DNA from: Salinisphaera sp. T31B1
GTDB taxonomy: Bacteria; Pseudomonadota; Gammaproteobacteria; Nevskiales; Salinisphaeraceae
NCBI RefSeq assembly: GCF_040361275.1
Contig: NZ_APNH01000001.1
Span: forward strand, 1,461,001 to 1,525,000
Direction of reading: 5' to 3'
Length of the DNA stretch: 64,000 bases
The stretch's first letter is position 1. The number at the start of each line of letters is the position of its first letter. Of the stretch, positions 1 to 8,292 are shown one piece after another. A program made the position numbers and the translations under genes. The notes under the pieces were generated by a model. The model made no database searches. It saw nothing but the letters and a program-made list of their open reading frames with translations, and was not told the origin of the DNA.

Positions 1-216
1 CTGGATACCGGCGACGATCGCCGGCAGCAATACGCGGTGCTGGAACGGCTCCACGGCGTTGAAGTTGACCAGCCGCTCAAAGGTGACGAGTTCGAACGGG
101 TGGGTCGTGGTCAGGTGCAGACAGGTCAGAAAGATGGATATCGTCGTCACGACTAGCAGCCAGACGAGTCGTTCGCTTCGGCCGGCATCTGGCATGGGAG
201 CAGCGGATCGAGACAT
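1..216 (-). CDS. N-terminal part of a membrane protein (cut by window edge)
   Basis: The first 72 residues of a protein whose remainder lies left of the window. It begins MSRSAAPMPDAGRSERL, followed by a hydrophobic stretch at about residues 18-34 that looks like a first transmembrane helix, then a polar loop and the motif NAVEPFQHRVLLPAI. A V-E-P-x-Q-x-R-x-L-x-P pattern of this kind occurs near the N-terminus of some multi-pass bacterial membrane proteins of unknown function, so an integral membrane role is the only call I can make. The start is the first ATG after an in-frame gap, and the next gene points away on the plus strand, so the 216-372 interval probably carries divergent promoters. 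Confidence 0.55.
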   Translation of the reverse strand, partial: MSRSAAPMPDAGRSERLVWLLVVTTISIFLTCLHLTTTHPFELVTFERLVNFNAVEPFQHRVLLPAIVAGIQ

Positions 217-372
217 AAAAGCTCGCGGCGAAAATCGAGCGATGACGGATCAAGCGACCATTATAGGCACGTTAAAAAGACGTTTTGCGATCCGTGAACT
301 CACCTAGTCCGGCGCCGATCGGGCAACGAAACTGTTATCGTCGGTGTCGTATTACTGTTGCAAGGAACACGC

Positions 373-1377
373 ATGAAAGCCGCGATACTGCATGCGCCCG
401 GCGGACTCGAGCGCATCGAGATCGTGGAGCGCGATCGGCCAGAGCCCGCTGCCCACGAGATTTTGGTGCAGGTTCATGCCAGCTCGCTGAATTACCATGA
501 TTATGTCGTGGCCATCGGTGGCATTCCCACCGAAGATCAGCGGGTGCTCATGTCGGACGGTGCCGGCGAGGTGGTGGCTATCGGCGACGACGTTACCCAA
601 TTCGCGGTTGGCGATCGTGTCATCTCTACATTCTTTCCGAACTGGGTCGACGGGCCGATCAGCCTGGCCAAGCGCGCGGGCACGCCCGGCGACCGCGGCC
701 CCGGTATGGCCGCCCAGTTCGTCGCCGGGGCAGAGAACGCGTTCACTCATGCACCCGCCGGCTACAGCCATGTGCAGGCCGCGACGTTGCCGTGTGCGGC
801 CCTCACCGCCTGGCGCGCGCTGATGGTCGAAGCACGGATCAAGCCGGGCGATACCGTGCTGGTACTGGGTAGCGGCGGTGTGTCGATATTTGCGCTTCAG
901 TTCGCACGGGTCGCGGGCGCGAAAGTGATCGCCACGACCAGTTCGCAGTCCAAGGCAGACCGGCTGACCGAGCTCGGCGCCGAGCACGTGGTCAACTATG
1001 CCGAGGATCCCAAGTGGGGCAAAACGGTCAAGCAGCTCACCGGCGGCCGCGGCGTGGATGCGGTGGTGGAGATCGGCGGCCCGGATACGCTCGGGCAATC
1101 GATCGCTGCCTGCCGCATGGGTGGGCATATCAGCCTCATCGGCGTGCTGACCGGGGTCAAGGGCGAGGTCCCGACGGCGGCGTTCTTCTATGCCAACCTC
1201 ACGATGACGGGCATCAGCGTGGGCAGCCGCTGTCAGCAGCAGGACATGGTGCGCGCGATCGAGGCCTCCGGCATCGTTCCGGTGGTCGATTCCGAATTCG
1301 AGCTTGCCGACTTGGCCGAGGCCTTTGCTTATCAGAAGGCCCAGAAACACTTCGGCAAGATCTGTCTCACCCTCTAG
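373..1377 (+). CDS. Zinc-independent MDR-family NAD(P)-dependent alcohol dehydrogenase / quinone oxidoreductase
   Basis: A 334-residue medium-chain dehydrogenase/reductase. The N-terminal GroES-like fold runs to about residue 120 and the Rossmann domain carries the nucleotide-binding run VLVLGSGGVSIFALQFA at about 160-176. The structural-zinc cysteine cluster and the catalytic zinc ligands of classical alcohol dehydrogenases are not visible, so it fits the quinone-oxidoreductase-like branch that reduces enones or carbonyls with NAD(P)H. The length is normal for the family. ATG at 373 is preferred over the upstream TTG at 358 because AAGGA lies just before it. The asparaginase-like gene follows after 43 bp and is probably co-transcribed. 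The substrate cannot be read from the sequence. Confidence 0.85.
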   Translation: MKAAILHAPGGLERIEIVERDRPEPAAHEILVQVHASSLNYHDYVVAIGGIPTEDQRVLMSDGAGEVVAIGDDVTQFAVGDRVISTFFPNWVDGPISLAKRAGTPGDRGPGMAAQFVAGAENAFTHAPAGYSHVQAATLPCAALTAWRALMVEARIKPGDTVLVLGSGGVSIFALQFARVAGAKVIATTSSQSKADRLTELGAEHVVNYAEDPKWGKTVKQLTGGRGVDAVVEIGGPDTLGQSIAACRMGGHISLIGVLTGVKGEVPTAAFFYANLTMTGISVGSRCQQQDMVRAIEASGIVPVVDSEFELADLAEAFAYQKAQKHFGKICLTL

Positions 1378-1420
1378 CACGCCCAGGACCGGCACGATCG
1401 TTGGCCAGGAGATTTCTACG

Positions 1421-1978
1421 ATGAGCAATCCTCGATCGGGTGACGGCCGCTCGCCGTTCGCCGTCCGGCTGTTGGCAACCGGTGGCACCATCGAAAAGAC
1501 CTATGACCCGGCGCGCGGTGCGTTGACGCTCGATGTGCCGGTGATCCAATCGCTGCTCGACGGCCTGCGCCAGCCGGACATACGGGTCGGCGTCGAACGG
1601 GTGATGGCCAAGGACTCCCTCGACATGAGCGATGGCGATCGCGAGGCGATCGTTCAGGCGGTTCGTATGGCGCTCGATCGCGGCGATAGCGATGCGGTTG
1701 TCGTCACGCACGGCACCGATACCCTGGCGGATACCGCGGCTGCGCTGGTGGACGGTCTGTCCGCACCGGCGATACCGGTACTGCTCACTGGTGCGATGGT
1801 GCCCTGGCGTGTGGCTGATAGCGATGCCGCCCAGAACATGGCGCAGGCTCTGATGGCCGCCCGTCTGGTGGAGCCCGGTGTGTACGCGGTATTTCACTCG
1901 CGGGTGATTCCCGGTGACCGCGTGGTCAAGGATTACGATCGCCTCACGTTGGTCGAGGCATCCGACGCCCCTGCCTGA
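1421..1978 (+). CDS. Short asparaginase-domain protein
   Basis: A 185-residue protein with the hallmarks of the L-asparaginase N-terminal domain: LLATGGTIEKTYD near the N-terminus with the first nucleophilic Thr, VVVTHGTDTLADTA in the middle with the second Thr-Asp pair, and VLLTGAMVPW. Full-length asparaginases are about 320-350 residues and include a C-terminal domain; that domain is absent here, and the frame closes cleanly with a stop before the MATE gene. Short single-domain members are known as annotated proteins, so this may be a natural form rather than a truncation. AGGAG lies about 10 nt before the ATG. Hydrolysis of asparagine or a related amide is possible but uncertain without the second domain. 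Confidence 0.75.
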   Translation: MSNPRSGDGRSPFAVRLLATGGTIEKTYDPARGALTLDVPVIQSLLDGLRQPDIRVGVERVMAKDSLDMSDGDREAIVQAVRMALDRGDSDAVVVTHGTDTLADTAAALVDGLSAPAIPVLLTGAMVPWRVADSDAAQNMAQALMAARLVEPGVYAVFHSRVIPGDRVVKDYDRLTLVEASDAPA

Positions 1979-2038
1979 TCGGCCGGTCGACGGCCGTCCT
2001 CGTGGCCTCGTATTGATACAGTTGAACAAGGTGATCCG

Positions 2039-3466
2039 ATGGCCCGCGCGCTACCCAGCCTGACCAGCGGCTCAATAGTCCGTGCACTGCTGCGGCTGGC
2101 GGTACCGATCGTGTTCGCCAATCTGTTGCAGACCGCCTATCAGCTGATCGACACCTTCTGGGTGGGCCGGCTCGGTGCCGCGGCGGTGGCTGCGGTGTCG
2201 CTGAGTTTTCCGGTGATCTTTTTCCTGATCTCGCTCGGGCTCGGCCTGGCCTTGGCGGGTACGATCCTGGTGGCCCAGTATCAGGGCGCAGGCAACACGC
2301 GCGCGGTCAACGAGGTCTCGGCCCAGGCGCTGATCGGGGTAGTGCTCATATCGCTGGTACTGGCCGTGGCGGGCTTTATCGGTGCGCCGCATATCGTGGC
2401 GTTTCTGGGCGCGGCGGCGGACGTTCTGCCGCTGGCCTCGCAGTATCTGCAAGTGTCGTTCGTGGGCCTGCCGTTCTTGTTCGCCTATGTGATCTTCCAG
2501 TCGTTGATGCGGGGCGTAGGCGATGCGCGTACGCCGCTGATCATCGTCACCGGGACCGTGGTGCTCAACTTCGTGCTGGATCCGCTGTTCATTCTCGGCT
2601 ATGGCCCGGTGCCGGCTATGGGCGTGAGCGGCGCAGCCCTGGCCACGGTGATCACCCAGGGGCTCGCCGCGCTGGTCGGACTGGCCATGCTGTTTTCCGG
2701 CCGATACGGCATCCGTCTGCGGCCGCGCTATCTACGGCCCGATCCGGCGTTGCTGTGGCGCCTGCTCAAGCTCGGGCTGCCGGCGGCGGTGGAACAGTCC
2801 ACGCGGGCGCTCGGGCTGATGCTGATGACCATTCTGGTTGCCGGTTTCGGCACCGTCACGCTGGCCGCCTATGGGATCGGCACGCGCATGCTTAGTTTCG
2901 TGATCATTCCCGCGCTGGGGCTCAGTCAAGCGACCTCCGCTCTGGTCGGGCAGAACATCGGCGCCGGCGAGATCGGCCGGGCCGAGCGAACCGCCTGGCT
3001 CAGTGCCGTGATTGCGCTGCTCGCGCTGTCCGCGTTCGGGGTGGCGGGTTTCATGTTCGCACGCCCGATCGTGACGCTGTTCGTCCCCGATGCGCCCGAC
3101 GTCATCGACAAGGGCACGCTGTTCGTGCGGATCACCGCGCTCACCTATGGCCTGATCGGCGCCCAGCAGGTCATCACCGGGGCGTTTCGCGGTTCGGGCA
3201 ACACACTCGTGGCCATGGCCATCGCGCTGGTCTCGCTATGGATGCTCCAGTTTCCGCTTGCCTGGGTGTTGTCGAACAACACAGGGCTCGGTGAAGTCGG
3301 CATCTGGATCGCGTATCCGATCCAGAATGTCATCACCGCAGCCATTGCGGCCATATGGTTCGCTCGTGGCAACTGGAAACAACAACATGTGATCGAGGCC
3401 TCGCCCGCCGAGCGCGCGGTCTCGACCTACCGACCCGGCGAGATCACCAACACGACGCTTCGCTAG
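2039..3466 (+). CDS. MATE family multidrug efflux transporter
   Basis: 475 residues with about twelve hydrophobic segments arranged as two homologous halves, as in cation-coupled MATE exporters of the NorM/DinF superfamily. Recognisable stretches are the N-terminal LRLAVPIVFANLLQTAYQLIDTFWVGRLG and, at the start of the second half, KLGLPAAVEQSTRALGLMLM; the mid-protein SLMRGVGDARTPLI and the late GAFRGSGNT are typical substrate-path loops. It should export cationic drugs or metabolites across the inner membrane using a proton or sodium gradient. AAGGTG lies 8-9 nt upstream of the ATG. It is 60 bp downstream of the asparaginase-like gene, so shared transcription is likely. The next gene is convergent. 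Confidence 0.93.
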   Translation: MARALPSLTSGSIVRALLRLAVPIVFANLLQTAYQLIDTFWVGRLGAAAVAAVSLSFPVIFFLISLGLGLALAGTILVAQYQGAGNTRAVNEVSAQALIGVVLISLVLAVAGFIGAPHIVAFLGAAADVLPLASQYLQVSFVGLPFLFAYVIFQSLMRGVGDARTPLIIVTGTVVLNFVLDPLFILGYGPVPAMGVSGAALATVITQGLAALVGLAMLFSGRYGIRLRPRYLRPDPALLWRLLKLGLPAAVEQSTRALGLMLMTILVAGFGTVTLAAYGIGTRMLSFVIIPALGLSQATSALVGQNIGAGEIGRAERTAWLSAVIALLALSAFGVAGFMFARPIVTLFVPDAPDVIDKGTLFVRITALTYGLIGAQQVITGAFRGSGNTLVAMAIALVSLWMLQFPLAWVLSNNTGLGEVGIWIAYPIQNVITAAIAAIWFARGNWKQQHVIEASPAERAVSTYRPGEITNTTLR

Positions 3467-3487
3467 GTCGCCCCGGCGCCTGTGGCG

Positions 3488-3811
3488 TCAGGCCTGCCCG
3501 GCGAGAGCTTCGAACGATCGGTTGGCTGGGGTACGCGGCCGGTTGGTGTCGGGCCGATTGCCCAGATGGATGGCGCAGGCGACCCGCAGCATCGAGGCCA
3601 GATTGGCTACACGGCCGCGATCGATCAGCACCTCGCTGTAGAGCTCGCCGATGAATTCGGCGATCGAATACCCCTGCTCGGCGGCGAGCCGGTCGAGTAT
3701 TTGCCAGAACTCGTTTTCCAGTCGAACGCTGGTCACACATCCCTGCAGACGGATCGAACGGGTGGTGCTGCGATAGCGCGCAGGGTCGGCCGATGCATAA
3801 ATCTGGCACAT
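3488..3811 (-). CDS. Ribbon-helix-helix domain protein (RHH_4 type)
   Basis: A 107-residue cytoplasmic protein beginning MCQIYASADPARY, with a compact ribbon-helix-helix core (RSIRLQGCVTSVRLENEFWQILDRLAAEQG, then SIAEFIGELY) of the type annotated as RHH_4, a presumed DNA-binding family with a beta-strand carrying the contact residues. The C-terminal 35 residues are basic and proline-rich and probably disordered. The start at 3811 is supported by a strong GGAGGA five nucleotides upstream; longer in-frame starts lack this. It is convergent with the MATE gene and divergent from the Tat/GMC pair, so regulation of the latter is possible but unproven. Confidence 0.75.
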   Translation of the reverse strand: MCQIYASADPARYRSTTRSIRLQGCVTSVRLENEFWQILDRLAAEQGYSIAEFIGELYSEVLIDRGRVANLASMLRVACAIHLGNRPDTNRPRTPANRSFEALAGQA

Positions 3812-3991
3812 GGCTCCTCCGGATCGTTGGAAGTCTTGATTGTTCTTGTACAACGAACCTACCGCGCACGCCGGCACTCGGCAATGTAGTAAATGACTGT
3901 TACCTGCACCGGGTTTGGGCGCGCTAGCCTGCAGTGACTACAACAGCAGACGGGCGCTCAGCCCGCCGCGAACGTCGAGGGAGAATGGGCG

Positions 3992-4555
3992 ATGTCGGAT
4001 TATATGGTCAGCCGACGCGCGTTTCTGCGCGGTGGCGGTGCATTGCTTACCGGGACGCTGGCCGCTTCGAGCGGGGCGCTGGCGCTGTTCGCACCCACGT
4101 CCAGCTGGGCGTTGGAGCTGACAACGCTGAATCGGCATCAGGGCCAGACGGTGCTGGCCTTCACGCGGCAGGTGTTCCCGCACGAGACACTCGACGACGC
4201 CGTCTATGCACTGGTGGTCAAGGATCTCGACCGGGAGGCCGCCGTCGACGCCTCGCTGCATGCGCTGTTGGTCGACGGGGTCGACCGGCTTGACGGATCA
4301 GGGCAGGGCGATTGGCTGAGCCGCAGCGCTGACGAGCAGTTCGTACAGGTCAAGGCGTTGGAGCCGACGCCGTTCTTCGCCAAAGTCCACAGCACGGCAG
4401 TGGTCTCGCTCTATGACAACGACATGGCGTTCGCGCATTTCGGGTATCCGGGGCGGCGCGGCGATCCCGGGTATATCCATCGCGGTTTCAACGACCTGCA
4501 CTGGCTGCCCGAGCCGCCGGCATCGGCCAGCGGGCCGATTCCCGAGACTGCCTGA
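3992..4555 (+). CDS. Tat-exported small subunit of a GMC dehydrogenase (gluconate 2-dehydrogenase subunit 3-like)
   Basis: 187 residues starting with a twin-arginine signal: VSRRAFLRGGG followed by a hydrophobic run ending near SWALE at about residue 40. The rest is helical with no visible cofactor motif. Small Tat-exported subunits of this size commonly sit directly in front of a GMC flavoprotein and carry it to the periplasm as in gluconate or sorbitol dehydrogenase complexes; the downstream GMC gene has no export signal of its own, which fits. Only 11 bp separates the two genes, and AGGAGG lies within that gap. No cytochrome c subunit is next to them, so the electron acceptor is unknown. 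Confidence 0.78.
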   Translation: MSDYMVSRRAFLRGGGALLTGTLAASSGALALFAPTSSWALELTTLNRHQGQTVLAFTRQVFPHETLDDAVYALVVKDLDREAAVDASLHALLVDGVDRLDGSGQGDWLSRSADEQFVQVKALEPTPFFAKVHSTAVVSLYDNDMAFAHFGYPGRRGDPGYIHRGFNDLHWLPEPPASASGPIPETA

Positions 4556-4566
4556 GGAGGTCGAGC

Positions 4567-6153
4567 ATGGGCATGTACGACAATCGCAAACAGTTTTCGC
4601 ACGACGACGACAACGTCGTGGTGATCGTGGGCTCGGGCGCCGGGGGCGGGACGCTGGCCAACGAGCTGGCTCAGAAAGGCATCGACGTGGTGCTGCTCGA
4701 AGCCGGTGATCTGCATACCACGGGTGACTTCATCGCCGATGAGTGGCCATCGTTCAACCAGCTGGCCTGGAGCGATACCCGCACCACCTCCGGCGATTGG
4801 CGAGTGGCCCGCGACTTTCCCAACCTGCCGGCATGGATATGCAAGACCGTGGGCGGCACGTCGGTGCACTGGGCAGGTGCCAGCCTGCGGATCGAAGACC
4901 ACGAATTCCGTGCTCGCAGCACCTACGGAAACGTGGCGGACGCGAATCTGCTCGACTGGCCGGTGACGCTGGACGAACTGGCACCGTACTACGATGCTGC
5001 AGAGAAGAAACTCAACGTCACGCGGACAAACGGTCTGCCGGGATTGCCGGGGAACAACAACTTCAAGGTCATGTATGCCGGCGCCACCGAGCTTGGCTAC
5101 AAGACCTGCCATACCGGTCGAATGGCGATCAACAGCGTCAACAAGGATGGCCGACACCATTGCATGCAGCGTGGATTCTGTTTTCAGGGCTGTCGGTATG
5201 CGGCCAAGTGGTCGACGCTCTATACCGAGATTCCGCAGGCGCTGGCCACCGGCCATGCCGAGCTGCGTACGCAGGTGCATGCGGCACGGATCGAGCACGA
5301 CGATCAGGATCGTGCAACGGCCGTGGTGTATTTCGATGCCGGCGGCAACCGCCAGCGCCAGAAAGCGCGCGTGGTCGCGGTCGCCGGCAACTCGATCGAG
5401 TCGCCGCGACTCCTGCTCAACTCCGAATCCGCTCGTTTCCCTCGCGGCCTGGCCAACGGGTCCGATCAGGTGGGCCGGAACTACATGCGTCATACCACCG
5501 GCACCGTCTGGGGTGTATTCGACGAGCCCGTCGAGATGTACAAGGGCACGACCATGGCGGGCGTGATTCTGGATGAAGCTCGCCATGATCCGAAACGTGG
5601 CTTCGTCGGCGGCTACGAAATGGAGACCATTTCGCTCGGGCTGCCGTTCATGGCCGCGTTCTTCAACCCGGGAGGCTGGGGCCGCGGTTTCACCGAAGCC
5701 ATGGATCAGTATCGTTACATGGCCGGCATGTGGCTGGTCGGCGAGGACATGCCTCAGCAATCCAATCGCGTGACCCTCAGCGGCGAGGCCATGGACGATT
5801 TCGGGCTGCCGGTCGCTCATGTTCACTACGACGATCATGCAAACGACCGCGCCATGCGCGAACACGCCTATACGCAGGGCGAAGCCGTATACACCGCCGC
5901 CGGGGCCGTACGCACCTATCGCACCCCGCCATACCCCTCCACCCATAATCTGGGTACCTGCCGGATGAGCGCAGACGCGGGCGAGGGCGTGTGCAACGGG
6001 CATGGCCAGACCCACGAGCTGGCCAATCTGTTCGTATCCGACGGCAGCCAGTTCACCACCAGTGCGGCGGAAAACCCGACGCTCACCATCGTGACGCTGG
6101 CGATCCGGCAGGCCGACTATATTGCCGAGCAGATGAAATCGCGCACGATCTGA
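4567..6153 (+). CDS. GMC family FAD-dependent oxidoreductase (large subunit)
   Basis: A 528-residue flavoprotein. The FAD-binding dinucleotide motif VVIVGSGAGGGTLANEL starts at about residue 18 and is followed by an acidic VVLLEAGD end. Further GMC features are KTVGGTSVHWAGAS, the HNLGTCRMS stretch near residue 460 and the C-terminal SDGSQFTTSAAENPTLTI that closes the active site. It should oxidise a sugar, sugar acid or alcohol, passing electrons to the respiratory chain. It lacks a signal peptide and is probably exported together with the Tat-bearing subunit encoded just upstream. A strong AGGAGG precedes the ATG. A palindromic hairpin follows the stop. Confidence 0.9.
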   Translation: MGMYDNRKQFSHDDDNVVVIVGSGAGGGTLANELAQKGIDVVLLEAGDLHTTGDFIADEWPSFNQLAWSDTRTTSGDWRVARDFPNLPAWICKTVGGTSVHWAGASLRIEDHEFRARSTYGNVADANLLDWPVTLDELAPYYDAAEKKLNVTRTNGLPGLPGNNNFKVMYAGATELGYKTCHTGRMAINSVNKDGRHHCMQRGFCFQGCRYAAKWSTLYTEIPQALATGHAELRTQVHAARIEHDDQDRATAVVYFDAGGNRQRQKARVVAVAGNSIESPRLLLNSESARFPRGLANGSDQVGRNYMRHTTGTVWGVFDEPVEMYKGTTMAGVILDEARHDPKRGFVGGYEMETISLGLPFMAAFFNPGGWGRGFTEAMDQYRYMAGMWLVGEDMPQQSNRVTLSGEAMDDFGLPVAHVHYDDHANDRAMREHAYTQGEAVYTAAGAVRTYRTPPYPSTHNLGTCRMSADAGEGVCNGHGQTHELANLFVSDGSQFTTSAAENPTLTIVTLAIRQADYIAEQMKSRTI

Positions 6154-6159
6154 TTCGAA

Positions 6160-6177
6160 GCCCGGCGCATGCCGGGC
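6160..6177 (+). terminator. Hairpin after the GMC gene
   Basis: GCCCGGC, loop GCAT, GCCGGGC: a perfect 7-bp GC stem six bases after the GMC stop. There is no T-run, so it may be a weak terminator or a 3'-end stabiliser rather than a full intrinsic terminator. Confidence 0.4.
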
Positions 6178-6204
6178 GAACGGCGTTTGTGGCACGCTGG
6201 GAGG

Positions 6205-6612
6205 ATGCGATACCCGCTTGCCACCTACTCACGCGCGCATTTCATTGCCCTGATTGGCATCGTGCTGTTCTTCCTGGGCGGCGGAGTCGCGCACTTCTGG
6301 TTGTCGCCGTGGTTCGTGGCCATCGTGCCGGACTATATTCCCACGCCGGTGCTGGCCGTTGCCGTCAGCGGCGCCTGCGAGATTCTGGGCGCGATCGGCC
6401 TGCTCATGCCGCGTACGCGGCGCGCTGCCGGTATCGGTCTGCTCCTGCTGATCGTCGCCGTCTTCCCTGCCAACGTCTTCATGGCCCAGCATCCCGAACG
6501 GTTCGACGTCTTCCCGCTCTGGGCCCTGTACCTGAGATTGCCGCTTCAGCTGGTGCTCTTGGCCTGGGTTGGCTATGCCATGCGGCGCGCGGGATTGGCC
6601 ACCAGCCTCTAG
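6205..6612 (+). CDS. DoxX-like small membrane protein
   Basis: 135 residues with four predicted membrane segments (residues about 10-30, 45-65, 70-90 and 107-127). The pattern AxAVSGACEILGAIGLLMPRTRRAAGIGLLLLIVAVFPANVFMA is typical of DoxX/DUF4267-like four-helix membrane proteins, a family whose biochemical role is mostly undefined. The start is uncertain: the ATG at 6205 directly abuts GGGAGG, which is too close for ideal initiation, whereas the in-frame ATG at 6169 lies inside the hairpin after the GMC gene and has no ribosome binding site. It may be an independent gene rather than part of the GMC operon. Confidence 0.7.
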   Translation: MRYPLATYSRAHFIALIGIVLFFLGGGVAHFWLSPWFVAIVPDYIPTPVLAVAVSGACEILGAIGLLMPRTRRAAGIGLLLLIVAVFPANVFMAQHPERFDVFPLWALYLRLPLQLVLLAWVGYAMRRAGLATSL

Positions 6613-6922
6613 ATCGATTCATAAGCGTGCGGCCTGGTGCGCTGAATCATTCAGGCCGAGCCCTTTAGCCGACAAGGGGTGCGGTCTATCCGTTTCGCGC
6701 GACTTTCGACTGCCTACAGTCGACGGTTGGCTGGCGACTGTTGCACATACAACCGTCGGTAACGTTAAATACCCATGCACACGCTCGTGTGCCCAGCACC
6801 TCTGCGTCGAATGAGGGCAGCCACCGATGGCGCGACGACAAGACAGGGCTCCGGGCGTTTGGACGAGCGACGGGTTTCTCTGGCCGGCTTGATCGACGGC
6901 CCGGCGAGCGTAATGGGTTGGG
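6613..6922. other. Intergenic stretch with a possible weak promoter
   Basis: No convincing gene in 310 bp. TTGCAC at 6741 followed 18 bp later by TTAAAT at 6765 could be a weak sigma-70 promoter for the hypothetical gene at 6923. I see no repeats or RNA structure. Confidence 0.3.
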
Positions 6923-7417
6923 ATGATCATCAAAGTGAATAAACCGGAAGCTGGCTTGGTCTCGGACAGTGGCGTCAACGTCTGGGTAGACGGTGATCCG
7001 CCGCCGCACGACGGCCCCACGGTTGATATCGAATGCTTCTACGAACTCGCACCCTCGCCGGAACTCTATGCGGCGCTCGAAGCACAGCAGATCAGCACGG
7101 ATGCATTCACTGCGGATTACGAGCTGGAACTGGACCAGATACCGCTGGCCCGTTTCTCCACGCTGATTCGCGGCGCCCGCGATGATAGGCTGGCCTTGAT
7201 CAGCCGTCGGGCGCTGCCTGCCCACGTGCTGCGACGCTATATCGACGATCTGGTGGCCATGACCGACGCAGACGATCGCCGTCTTGCCGAGGCGGGCCAT
7301 CACTGTGCCTTGGTGGCCGAACGCGCCTATCGCGAGCAACGTGCAGCCGGTGCGACGCACACTCAGGCGGTGCGCGCTTCTCGCCAGGCCCTGCGGGACG
7401 GCGAGCCGCGCGTCTAG
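6923..7417 (+). CDS. Hypothetical cytoplasmic protein
   Basis: A 164-residue protein that I do not recognise. It has no signal peptide or membrane segment. The first 55 residues are acidic (VWVDGDPPPHDGPTVDIECFYEL) and the second half is helical with many Arg and Ala residues, including ALVAERAYREQRAAGATHTQAVRASRQAL. Codon use is in keeping with the neighbours, with G/C at most third positions, which supports coding. The following phosphatase gene starts 66 bp later on the same strand, so they may be co-transcribed. Overlapping frames on the minus strand across this interval look like shadows. Confidence 0.55.
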   Translation: MIIKVNKPEAGLVSDSGVNVWVDGDPPPHDGPTVDIECFYELAPSPELYAALEAQQISTDAFTADYELELDQIPLARFSTLIRGARDDRLALISRRALPAHVLRRYIDDLVAMTDADDRRLAEAGHHCALVAERAYREQRAAGATHTQAVRASRQALRDGEPRV

Positions 7418-7483
7418 TCGAGCAGCTCGCGCGCGGCGACAGGACGAACGACGGGATGGAATCGGTCGTGTTGGAGTTCGTCT

Positions 7484-8275
7484 TTGAGTGCATTGTTTCG
7501 CAGTTTCGAGCGCAATCACTACGGTCGTGATTGGGTCGTGGGCGATATCCACGGCTGTTTCTACATGCTGGACCGGCTGCTCGACCGGGCCGGCTTCGAC
7601 CGGCACTGCGATCGCTTGTTCAGCCTCGGTGATCTCATCGATCGTGGACCCGACAGTGAACGCGCGCTGGCCTATCTCGACGAGCCCTGGTTTCATGCCA
7701 TTCGCGGCAATCACGAACAAATGCTGCTCGACAGCGTCCGCCATGGCGGCGATCTGCAGCGGCTCTGGCAGGTCAACGGGGGCGAGTGGTTCGCCGAGCT
7801 GAGCCCGTGGCACCAGGAAACCTTCACGGCCTATTGTTCGGCGCTGCCTCTGGCTGCGGAGGTGGAGTTACACGACGGGCGCCGGGCCGGACTGGCCCAT
7901 GCCGATGTGCCGGACGATTGGGCCGACGTCGTCGACGGCCTGACCGGCGATACCGTCACGCCCGAACTGGCCAACCGGCTGCTCTGGCAACGAGAACGCG
8001 CTACGGAGATCGAACGACGGGACCGCGGCCTGTTGTGGCGCAGGCGCCGGCGGCCGATCGTGGTCCACGGCATCGATTTGGTGCTGTTCGGTCATACGCC
8101 GATGAGCGCGCCTACGCGCTGCGAGAACACCCGCTGGCTCGATACGGGTGCATTCATGGGTCGCCGGCTCACCGTCGCCGAGCTGGCTCTGGACGGTTGC
8201 GTATGGTCCCTGGCATCCGATCTGGATCATTGCAGTGACCAATGGCGTTGCGTGGTCTCGGATCGCAGGCGCTGA
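7484..8275 (+). CDS. Metallophosphoesterase, bacterial PrpA/PP1-like serine/threonine phosphatase
   Basis: 263 residues with the complete metal-binding signature of PPP-type phosphatases: WVVGDIHGCFYML (GDxHG) at about residue 17, LFSLGDLIDRGPDS (GDxxDRG) at about 45, AIRGNHEQMLL (RGNHE) at about 75, and later LFGHTPM supplying a further histidine. Bacterial PrpA-like enzymes dephosphorylate proteins or small phosphoesters using two Mn or Fe ions. The length is typical. Translation appears to start at a TTG (7484) preceded by GGAG about 8 nt away; no ATG allows an intact N-terminus. The downstream lipase gene is convergent, leaving only 17 bp between stop codons. Confidence 0.88.
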   Translation: MSALFRSFERNHYGRDWVVGDIHGCFYMLDRLLDRAGFDRHCDRLFSLGDLIDRGPDSERALAYLDEPWFHAIRGNHEQMLLDSVRHGGDLQRLWQVNGGEWFAELSPWHQETFTAYCSALPLAAEVELHDGRRAGLAHADVPDDWADVVDGLTGDTVTPELANRLLWQRERATEIERRDRGLLWRRRRRPIVVHGIDLVLFGHTPMSAPTRCENTRWLDTGAFMGRRLTVAELALDGCVWSLASDLDHCSDQWRCVVSDRRR

Positions 8276-8292
8276 GCCGCGCACCGGACGAG

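Noticed and set aside
4411-6195. A 594-codon minus-strand frame
   Set aside because: Antisense shadow of the GMC oxidoreductase gene, which has clear FAD motifs.
6686-7813. A 375-codon minus-strand frame
   Set aside because: It lies opposite the hypothetical gene at 6923 and the phosphatase, and has no family features.
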